DNA of 64,000 nucleotides from Galdieria sulphuraria (lineage: Eukaryota; Rhodophyta; Bangiophyceae; Galdieriales; Galdieriaceae): NCBI RefSeq assembly GCF_000341285.1, contig NW_005178475.1:124001-188000 (forward strand), in the 5' to 3' direction. This document shows positions 55,893-64,000 of this stretch, piece after piece. Each line of letters begins with the position of its first letter. The first letter of the stretch is position 1. The notes under the pieces are model-generated. The model saw only the letters and a list, made by a program, of their open reading frames with translations, ran no database searches and was not told where the DNA came from. The position numbers and the translations under genes are program-made.

Positions 55893-56359
55893 ATGTCACA
55901 CCGTAGCTTGTCATTTACCAGAAGTCTTGCCACGAAAGCAAAGTCTACGAAGAAGAGTACTTCTTCCACAGCTTTAACAAACTTGCCTTCAGGTTGGGAG
56001 GCTTTAAATTATTTCAAGGAAGGCAAACCACCAGAGTTGAAGGTAATGGTGTTAGGTATTGACGTTTCTCTATTATTTAACTGTCGCGGTTAGGAGGACA
56101 AGGAATATCCAGATTGGCTATTTTCCCTCAAGTCCCGTCGAGCAACGTTAGAAGATCTGATAGAGAGAGTAAACAAGGTTTGCTATGTGGTCTGTCTTTG
56201 ATCAGAACATTTTTTTAAAAGATTTTCAAGTTCTATGCCCAAGGTGGTGTTGATGCAGTTGCAGAGAATATTCCCTGGTCTGAATTGCGGAGAATGTTCC
56301 GTCTTGCAAATATCCGACGAATAAGGAGACAAAATAAGGAGAAGGCCGAGGAATTTTAA
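55893..56359 (+). CDS. MRPL54: Mitochondrial ribosomal protein mL54
   Basis: Exons 55893-56042, 56094-56177 and 56222-56359 give 123 residues; an in-frame ATG at 55845 would add 16. The N-terminus (MSHRSLSFTRSLATKAK) is a mitochondrial presequence. The conserved blocks follow: EDKEYPDWLFSLKS and, at the end, LRRMFRLANIRRIRRQNKEK. mL54 is a peripheral protein of the mitochondrial large subunit. Introns are 51 and 44 nt, the second ending in an A-rich AAAAG acceptor, which is weaker than usual but keeps phase. It converges with squalene synthase, leaving 82 nt between stops. Confidence 0.9.
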
Positions 56360-56441
56360 GCCTCGTGTTGGCAACATAATTTCATTCCCTTTGTAATATT
56401 ATGAAAGAACAACAAACTTCCAACAAAGTTGGATCGTCTAG

Positions 56442-57211
56442 TTAGCTATTTCGCTCAGTACTGTATTGTGGCTTTACAAACTGTAGACCGAAAAAGGTTA
56501 AAAGATAAATCATAACTCCAAAGAACGCAGCTACTGCCAAGACGTCACAAGCTTGAGGAACACCACCACGTCGCCATATGGTACCTTCTCCTGCATTTTC
56601 CTTACGTCGGTGCAACAAGTAAGCACTCAATAGAGCAAATAATAAGAGAGAGAGACGATTCGCTATCGTCAGATCTGGAGTCATTGGCACATACGATACA
56701 CACTTCGCAATTATTGTATCTAAAACTTGTCGAGTTTGTAAAGCACTTGGATCTTGTACAGGAATTCGATCCCTCATGAAAACAGCATATTGATAGAAAA
56801 TTTTGTAAATATTTCTCATATTGGTCGAACGCATTACTAATTTGGCAGTAATACCTCGACGCACTTTAACCTTTCCACGAAACACCTGAGGATTATTATA
56901 GCATTCTGCCAAAGTTGCAATAGCCATGACCTGTTTCCAAGAGCATTCATTCAGTTTGTTTCCATGAAAATATAAAGTCATCAACATACTTGAGGTATCG
57001 AAACAAAATTAAATACTTTGAGATCTTTCGCACCGGCAAGGTACTCCAAGCAATCCGGTACGTGACGCAAGGCATCTGTGACCAAGTGATTCAAACAATG
57101 TAGTCCATCTTCTGTATGAACAGGTTCTTTAAAATCCTCCAACTTTGAACCATAAGCTTACACAGATCTGCGGTTAAATACAAATGGTGTAAACAATCTT
57201 ACTCTGAAACA
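56442..57211 (-). CDS. SQS: Squalene synthase, C-terminal part (cut by assembly gap)
   Basis: The visible exons are the end of one exon next to the gap (57211-57203), 57156-56990 and 56930-56442; introns are 46 and 59 nt. Motifs are LEDFKEPVHTEDGLHCLN, IPQ|VMAIATLAECYNNPQVFRG, KVRRGITAKLVM, RIPVQDPSALQTRQ, and a C-terminal membrane helix (LLFALLSAYLLHR) that anchors the enzyme in the ER. The enzyme joins two farnesyl diphosphates into squalene, the first committed step to sterols. The N-terminal half, with both DxxxD motifs, is missing: it should lie across the N run but I cannot find it in the DNA after the gap. Confidence 0.93.
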
Positions 57212-57231
57212 NNNNNNNNNNNNNNNNNNNN
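57212..57231. other. Assembly gap (20 N)
   Basis: Twenty Ns interrupt the squalene synthase gene. A run of exactly 20 suggests a placeholder of unknown real length. Because the missing half of the gene does not continue on the other side, the true gap is probably much larger, or the two flanks are not adjacent in the genome. Confidence 0.95.
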
Positions 57232-58590
57232 GCAAGAGTCTTCTTACAAGTGCCTAACGCAAGGAACTTTTGTATAGTGACTCACTTATTCAATGAGCTG
57301 ATGGTTGAGAATGGAAGAAGAATAGGACTCAACTGGACAAATCGTTCTTTGAATTTGCAGAGCTTTTAAAAGTTTTCCCTTTTTTTTATATTGGAAGAAA
57401 TAATAGCCCTCTTGGAGTTATATCGTTTTAAAGCAGCTTTGTACTTTTTATAATTTGCTTTCTTGTATATCTTTAAAAGTTGTGGTTTTTACAAAGTTTA
57501 TCGTACAAGAGGATGCAACAAAAGCCTTTAAACCTAAACAGTCATGTTTACCTTCAAAAACACCTCAAATGTATAGTCGACTATTGAGGAGAAAGAATTC
57601 AACTATGATTCAAACGTGAGAAACGAGAAAAGAATCGATAGAATAGACTCAATTCGACTGAATTCAATTTTTCTTGAAAAATATATTTTCTCCTCTTAAC
57701 AGAATCCATAGTATCAAATGCCACTATTTTCAGAGGAGAAAGAAACAGGAGTTATTGACTCTTACAGAAATTGAGTATTGACGATACACTTGAGTCAATG
57801 TTGTTTCTGAGATTTGATAAAACCACGAGATATTTTGGATCCTTCTTAGCACATTTGTTTTGGTTTGTCTTTTGCTATCATCAACTTTTGTAGCTTTAGT
57901 GATAAACTGCTACTTGTCATGATATCGTAAGAAAGGAATTTGATGATTGCTGAGAATAAAGCAGTGCTGTGCTTGCGGGTTTCTGCATTTCTACTAAATA
58001 ATATATTTCAACTGGAGCTTTTGAATAGACCACACAAGAGAATGACTTGGTTCATACACTAGTTCCGTGTTTCGAAATGAAGCAAAAGTGACGTAAAAAC
58101 TATTCCATAAAATACAGAAAATCTAGAGAGAGACGTCTATGGAACAAATTCTTCATGAACAATCTATATTGCTCGGAACTCTCATGACTACTCTCGAAAA
58201 TTCTGAAAGAAACTTTCTTATCTATGTGAGAATGGGCCATGTTTAATAGCTTTATACTCTCAAAGAGCATAAAAAACTTGTGAAATAAACATTGGCTTCC
58301 TTCCAATCCTCCTTGTACCCTATGAGAGTTACCATTATATTAGCATACGAGAATAAAAATATCGATAGTTGAAAAAGCCATATTGATCGTTCTTGCCATA
58401 GTTCAAATCATCTCAGTCCAAGCCATAAAGGGTATGACATAGTCATCAGTTGATAAAGAGAAGAAGTTGGATTGGTATCCTTTACTGTTTTCCTCGTTGC
58501 TGTTGTGACCGACAAACAAACAGACAATCATTCATTTATTTATATTTGTACTCCGAAATAAACAGAAGATTGTTTAATTTCACTTTGGCG
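57232..58590. other. Gene-poor AT-rich DNA after the gap
   Basis: 1.36 kb with no convincing frame on either strand and no continuation of squalene synthase. A few poly-T and poly-A runs occur. It differs from the dense region to the left and precedes the first archaeal-type ATPase gene. Confidence 0.45.
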
Positions 58591-60707
58591 ATGGCGAGTT
58601 TGGATGAAAAGTGGAAAGCTGTGGACAACTTTGAGTCTGTTGTGGTAGATCGTGAAAGAGATGTTGTTCGAGTGACAGAAGAACTGTATGATCTTCATAG
58701 CAACAGAGAACAATTCAGGGGTGTAACAAGTAGTTGCAACTATCGCTTGACGATACCATTTGCCCCCATCTCTTTGGCTCGGGCAAAACGACCTTTGCCC
58801 GAACCTCTTTGGAGTTGGTGCAAAGGTTTGGTGAAACTTCCCTGTCGACGTTTGCTTCAGACCCTTTGAGCAGAACCTTTTTGGAGAAGCTGAAAAGGGC
58901 TTCGTTGCTTTATGTGGATTTAAAGGAGTTGGAGCCAACTCGACCCATCGAGGAAAAACGAAACCTGAAGTGGGCAGTGTACTATTTGTTAATCAAGGCT
59001 GCTTGTTTGCAATCAGGTCTTCCGCAACCAGACCCGGACGAATGTTTCAAGGAACTGAAACTTAGGAGTGATGCTTTGGTTCAGAAAATCCGTTCAATCT
59101 TAAACATTCCTTCCGATCAATATCTCCTTGTGGCATTTGACGAAGTTGGTGTCCTAGACGAAAGTCTCGACGAATTTCATTTCAAGAGAACCCATGACGG
59201 TAGAGTTCGACCTTACAACGACTTTTTCGGTATCATTAGTCAATTGTGCAAAGAACCCGACTTGTTTTTTATAGTTGTTGGGAAAAACAAGGGTTTAAGT
59301 ATTAAGAATGATGTAGCTTTTGGGCTATCGAGAGTTATACTACATTTTATCCCTTTATCACCTTTGGACGCTTCCAGTATCGTTGAATTCCTTGAAAGAA
59401 GTCTTCTAAAGACACCTACTCAACAACCGGTTTGTAATGTCTTATGTAGTTCTTCATTTTCAGTAAATGAATTGGCAGATTCATTGTTGGAATGTACAGG
59501 TGGAGTTCCTGGTTTGTTGACGCGTTTAGTGAATATGCTTTTGAATTATGTGGAAATGAGAAATAAGCCTTTTATATCGAAAGAAGAATGTTTGACATGT
59601 ATGAACGACTACGATTTCCGAAGAATTTGCGCTGAACCATTTGTGGAACGAATATTGAATTTGGACGAAGATAGAAAAAGTGTTTTTGATATACTTTTAA
59701 TGATGGCTCTTTATCGTATACCGTCTAAAGTAGATGATAGATTGTCCTCGGAGTCTTATCTATTTGATGCAGTCACTGAAATGGGACTATATCGATATCC
59801 TATTGACCAGAATACTTTCCAAATTCTTATTCCAAAAGTATTTGTTGGAATCTTCAAGAACGACCCTTCCATCTCTTCTTTGGAAAAGATACTTCTCGAA
59901 TCACTTGATGTAGAACCAGTAGATTGTTTCGTCTATTCAAAGTGTCGTGTATTTGAAGGAATTGTCGCTTTACGACTAGTTTTGATGTTGTCTTCAAAGA
60001 ATCGAAATGAGTTGAGGGAATTGTTGTGTCAATTGTCTCCGATATGGAAACAAATGAAACTTCCAATCAGTACAATATCACCTATTCACTATATCAAGTC
60101 TGTTGTTAGTTCTAGAGAAACAAAAAGTGAATCGAACAAGAGTCGACGAACTTTTGCCAATACTGAATGGAATAAGATTATTCGAGAGACACTTTATTTA
60201 GAGACTATTTACATTCCTTTGGACGCTACTTCTCATAGTCCTGATATTATATTCAAATTACAATCTCCTGTGGAACCCAAAGTTCTTACTGTTGGAGTTG
60301 CATGTAAAGGACGTTGGAAGTCGGAAGGAATTGGCTGGTCAGATATTATAGATGAAGCCAAGAAATTTTTAGATCCTGTTTATGATCAAGTCTTATCCAG
60401 TGCAATGGATTATCATCATTGTATGCTTATTATCGTTAGTACAAAGTTATCATTGAATGCTTCTAATGAGCTGGGTAATCAGAGTCGTTGTTACTCCAGT
60501 GGAATGTTTATTGGAGGTGATTTGTTCAAAGTACCTGATAATTGTGAACTTGTTATTCTTTGTGAAAGAGATGTCCAAATGCTGATTGACGAAGAAATAT
60601 TGAATGGACTTGAAAGAGCATTTCATGTTTCTGATAATCCTACTTTTTGGGATTTTGGATTAGATTTACTTCATAGAATCCGTAACAGTTTCTTAAGTTG
60701 GCAATAG
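58591..60707 (+). CDS. Archaeal-type P-loop ATPase with C-terminal nuclease-like domain
   Basis: A long frame runs from 58734 to 60707 (657 codons). Walker A (FGSGKTTFA) is at 58773-58799, Walker B (LLVAFDEVGVLDE) near 59124-59161, and a sensor-like block LFFIVVGKN and GGVPGLLTRL follow. The last 180 residues have SHSPDIIFKL and VGVACKGRW, reminiscent of restriction-endonuclease-fold cores. The P-loop would be nearly at the N-terminus, whereas the paralogue at 62667 has 44 residues before it. An ATG at 58591 opens another frame for about 45 codons that resemble that paralogue's start (VVVDRERDVV versus PLIDRKEDIY). How the two parts connect, by a small intron or otherwise, is unresolved. Galdieria is reported to carry many such genes. 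Confidence 0.75.
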
Positions 60708-62666
60708 ATTCTAACTCAGTCCTTCCCTTTGTTTTGAAGAGCAAATAAACTTTTTTTTTTGTATGTTTGAAACTCGGTTACATCTTACTTGCTTGTCTTT
60801 TGGACACCATACAGTCTTCCTTGAAAAGAGTTTATTAGCTGGCTTTCAAGGCTGGCTTATAATCGTTTCATGTCAATTTTGCAATATTGCAGAGTTGTAA
60901 CAATGATTCAAAATGAATAGACTATACATACATACATGTTGATACAACTAGAATGAAAAATATCCTTTCTTGTCCAAATACTTAGTAAAGTGGTTACCGA
61001 AGAATATCTCAAAACATTCTTCAAGTGTCTGCTATGTTGTCTTTCTAGTCTGTTGAAAAAAGACTAGTAACTCCTTTTACTATAATTCTCAAAGACTGAG
61101 ACAGAAAAAGTTGTTTGTAGATTTCACTTGGACTGTCCTTCCTGTCTTTTGTTAACTGAATAGAAGAGAGTTTTCCTCGGTTTTAGACCAAACGAAGGGA
61201 ATGGCAGCAAAAACTTGAGGCTTTCTCTAGCTTGAGGACCTACACTGCGGTCTTAAAAAGAGTTTTAGCTTGTTGAAATTCGATAAAAGTTTAGATTCCT
61301 TTCGTTTTTAATAAGTTTTTTTCAAACTGCATTTCTAGCCTTGGAATTCAATGAATGGCTTCTACAAATATGAAACTTGTTGGAACTAAGAGTAAATATA
61401 GCAAAGGTAAGAAGAAATACTAAAAAAAGTATTTTGGTTTGCAATTCAAACTCTATCTCAAAAGTACTAACAACACTATATATCCAAACTCTGTTTTAGT
61501 GAATTAGACTGAAAACTCACCGACTCTTAGATAGGGAAAGTAACCCTGTTGCGATCTAAAAAAATTTCGTTTGACTATTAATAGAACAAGAGACATCTTA
61601 AATGAATCTATCTATGTGACAAACAGAGAAAAAAGTTTCTATTTCAGACAATTACTATTTACACAGGAGTTCTATTTATATTGCATTGCAAAGGACAACT
61701 TTGAGAGTGGAACAGAATTGTTTCTAATTAGTCAAAGGAAACCATATCCAATCTTGAAGTATTGTCATTCCACAACAATCACTTGACAGATAACTTAGGA
61801 ACTACAACGTCTTTCAGCCAAGAGTCATGTTGGGTAAAAGTTCTTCAATATGGAGTGGCTTTCAGTTGGAGAATTGCTGAAGCTTTCAAGTTGGTACACT
61901 ACTCGACCTTGAATCAAGTATAAAAGGCTTCTTCTTTAGCAAAATTATTTTTTTGGCTCAATCTTTTACTCTTTTTTCAGCGTCGATGTGCAGAAAATGA
62001 ACGGTTATAGTTACTATATTTGAAGCCTTAATTGATATTTTTATATAAGACATATTCACAACTTGGTAAAAGTCAAACAAAGGATAGACAACTTGTGTAG
62101 CTATTACATCAATAATGGCTTGTATTTAATGATAAGTCAGTATGACAATCTTCATCATACTCTTCTCCAAATTCAATTAGATATTTTTGTATTTATAAAC
62201 TGTGCTACGAACGGTTACAAACTAACAGACTTCCCATTCATTGCAATTCTCTGTTTCCCACTGTATTTCGTTTGTAACTTACAAAAAGCTTGTATCTTAT
62301 TAGACTTGTATATAGGAGTTTGCGTGTAAGATAGTGTGGAAGATAGTAGAAAAACTCTCTTACAGTATACAAGCCATAGAAAGAGTACCCATCAATCTAA
62401 TTCACCACAAAAACTCATAGAAACCTATTTCTTGTCTATTGTAAAAGAAAGTTTCTAGTTATGACAAGCAAGAAAATATTCCTGATTTCTCTCTATTGTC
62501 AATGTAAGTCTAGAAGTGTCAACGAGATCAGTTCTACCAATCACCAAATAAAGCAACAGCTCCAACAATAAACATACACTCCTTTCGTCTCCTTTGAAAG
62601 TATTTCGGTCATTCATTTATTCGCTGTTTTGTTGTGAATTGATTTCGGATTGGCGCGGCGTGTAAG
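60708..62666. other. Gene-free AT-rich spacer between the two ATPase genes
   Basis: Almost 2 kb with only short frames (for example 61571-61786 and 62063-62329) of unremarkable composition. It contains poly-T and short TACA repeats near 60928. No repeat, transposon end or RNA gene is identifiable by eye. Confidence 0.45.
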
Positions 62667-64000
62667 ATGAGTTTGAACGAACCGTTGATAGATAGAAAAG
62701 AAGATATTTACTCTATTCTTCGAACTTATTACTACCAGTTTCCTCGAGTTGGGGGAAACTTGAATACTCCACGTCCTGCAGCTTGCTTTTCCCCTCAGGT
62801 CTTTGGAGCTGGCAAGAGTTGTGTTGGTGAAAATTTTTTAGAGTTTCTAAAAAAATTCGCCGACGAAGAAGAAGAGCAGACGAAGACAGAGGTTTTCAAC
62901 AAAAGCTCATCGGGAAAAGTAGATTTGAAGATTTTTTCTTGGAAACACTTTGCGGAAAACACTTTGTCAGTTGTCTTAGAACTAGAAGACGGTTTTTCTG
63001 ATGCTCCTTTTCCAAGGTTTCTACAGGCTTTGTTATATAATATAATTTTGAACGCTTATCGACAAAATGGAAGAAGAAAAGATGCCGCTCACGTTGCTTC
63101 AATGATAATCAGAGAACTCAACTTGGACGATGCCATAGATTATCTTCTCGAACAGTTTCAGAAACGATATTTATTTTTGATGATAGACGAACTTAGCCAC
63201 CTGAGTTACCTCACCAAATACTATAGTGAACTTACCACGAAACAGTTCGTCGAGTCTGACCCAAAATATGTACCTTTCCGGAATTTCTTCCGTATTTTAC
63301 GTGATTTGTTGATTACAGGGAAGTTAATTGTCTATTTGGCAGGTCGGACTGCTGAAATCTCAGCCCCCCTGTCTGATACTCGCTCCAGTAGAGTGAGTCT
63401 CCATATGTTGCGGTTGAACCCCTTTAACCTCCATGATATTAACGAATATATTGAGCTGGCAACTTATGATGGAAAGTCCTTGAAGGACTGGTTATTACCC
63501 TCAGATGATATACGACATCGATTCGTAGAATTGTTGAAAAAGAAGACAGGAGGTATCCCGTTGATTGTAAGGAATACTTTACTAGCCCTAGTACAGAAAG
63601 TTGCAAACTTATCGCAACCTGCTATCAACAACGAAAATATGGAACTTTTGTTAGATAGTGTCTTCAGCTCTTTACTACTACAGTCAGTAACGTTTATTAT
63701 TCCAGAGATACTAGATTCCGCAACCCTTCTTCGATATCAATTTGTCCTTTTGAATTATCAACTCGGAACAGTTTTCCCAATCGGATTTGCAATTACTCTA
63801 TGTGGAACGAGAACTTATTTGATGGACTTGGTTGCAACTTTTGGGTTTTATTCTGAAATTTGTGAAACTGACGGGATTGATTTGGGCACTAAATTCAAGA
63901 TTGGTTGTTGTGAATTTATATTGAGAGCTCATAGCAACTATAACTTTTTCCGTGAGGCTACTGAACTCTTTCCTTTATCTCCGTTTAGTTATATTCCCGA
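62667..64000 (+). CDS. Archaeal-type P-loop ATPase, second copy (partial at window end)
   Basis: The ATG at 62667 opens a frame that stays open for 444 codons to the window edge. The N-terminus reads LNEPLIDRKEDIYSIL; Walker A (VFGAGKSC) is at residues 45-52, Walker B (LFLMIDEL) has its Asp at about residue 174, and GGIPLIVRN is at 295-303. Between them a block IVYLAGRTAEIS parallels LFFIVVGKN of the upstream copy. Order and spacing match the gene at 58591, yet residues are very divergent outside the motifs, so the two are old paralogues, not a recent tandem duplicate. The family function in algae is unknown; a link to heat tolerance has been suggested from copy number. The 3' end lies outside the window. 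Confidence 0.82.
   Translation, partial: MSLNEPLIDRKEDIYSILRTYYYQFPRVGGNLNTPRPAACFSPQVFGAGKSCVGENFLEFLKKFADEEEEQTKTEVFNKSSSGKVDLKIFSWKHFAENTLSVVLELEDGFSDAPFPRFLQALLYNIILNAYRQNGRRKDAAHVASMIIRELNLDDAIDYLLEQFQKRYLFLMIDELSHLSYLTKYYSELTTKQFVESDPKYVPFRNFFRILRDLLITGKLIVYLAGRTAEISAPLSDTRSSRVSLHMLRLNPFNLHDINEYIELATYDGKSLKDWLLPSDDIRHRFVELLKKKTGGIPLIVRNTLLALVQKVANLSQPAINNENMELLLDSVFSSLLLQSVTFIIPEILDSATLLRYQFVLLNYQLGTVFPIGFAITLCGTRTYLMDLVATFGFYSEICETDGIDLGTKFKIGCCEFILRAHSNYNFFREATELFPLSPFSYIP

Noticed and set aside
58540-58938. Minus-strand frame antisense to the first ATPase gene
   Set aside because: The opposite strand encodes the Walker A motif; the antisense frame has no recognisable feature.
61571-62329. 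Two short plus-strand frames in the spacer between ATPase genes
   Set aside because: The composition reflects AT-rich DNA; there is no start context, splice partner or domain.
1-64000. Transposons, retroelements, CRISPR arrays and rRNA genes
   Set aside because: I looked for terminal repeats, reverse transcriptase or transposase motifs, spaced direct repeats and rRNA cores on both strands and saw none. Short or diverged elements could escape inspection by eye.

Overview
This looks like nuclear DNA of a small-genome unicellular red alga of the Galdieria / Cyanidiophyceae type. That is an inference. It rests on very dense gene packing, introns of about 44-76 nt in most spliced genes, an AT-rich base composition, typical eukaryotic and algal genes, and two large P-loop ATPases of the kind reported as an expanded archaeal-like family in Galdieria sulphuraria. 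Exon borders were drawn by eye from GT-AG sites, reading phase and remembered family sequences; no alignment was run.

Layout: 0-5 kb holds the tail of an RS-rich protein, a bHLH factor on the minus strand and the Rab geranylgeranyltransferase alpha subunit. 5.9-12.1 kb is one uninterrupted frame of 2068 codons joining a myosin motor, an IQ-motif neck, a GTPase-like domain, a J-domain and a beta-trefoil-like tail; it is the most unusual object here. 12.3-21.5 kb holds a membrane-anchored coiled-coil protein, organellar malonyl-CoA:ACP transacylase, RAPTOR of the TOR complex, and an NADPH-cytochrome P450 reductase. 22-34.4 kb holds a RhoGAP plus EH-domain protein, RNA polymerase I subunit RPA2 (17 exons), cleavage factor CFIm25, mitochondrial intermediate peptidase and ESF1. 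34.4-43.6 kb holds an unknown protein head-to-head with an MscS-like channel, bS16, RLP24, non-phosphorylating GAPDH (GAPN), REI1 and UDP-glucose pyrophosphorylase. 44.6-57.2 kb holds a small coiled-coil protein, an ADCK1-like UbiB protein, an ACAT/DGAT1-type acyltransferase, a glycine-zipper protein, SWC4/DMAP1, a possible S40-like protein, an FYR-domain protein, mL54 and the 3' part of squalene synthase, which stops at a 20-N gap. After the gap gene density drops: two related archaeal-type ATPases lie in gene-poor AT-rich DNA, the second running off the window.

Functional themes: RPA2, ESF1, RLP24 and REI1 act along the ribosome assembly path within 17 kb, with two organellar ribosomal proteins nearby. 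RAPTOR could in principle control that pathway. P450 reductase, squalene synthase and the ACAT-like enzyme touch sterol metabolism. These groupings describe proximity only; there are no operons. I saw no convincing tRNA, rRNA, CRISPR array or transposon.
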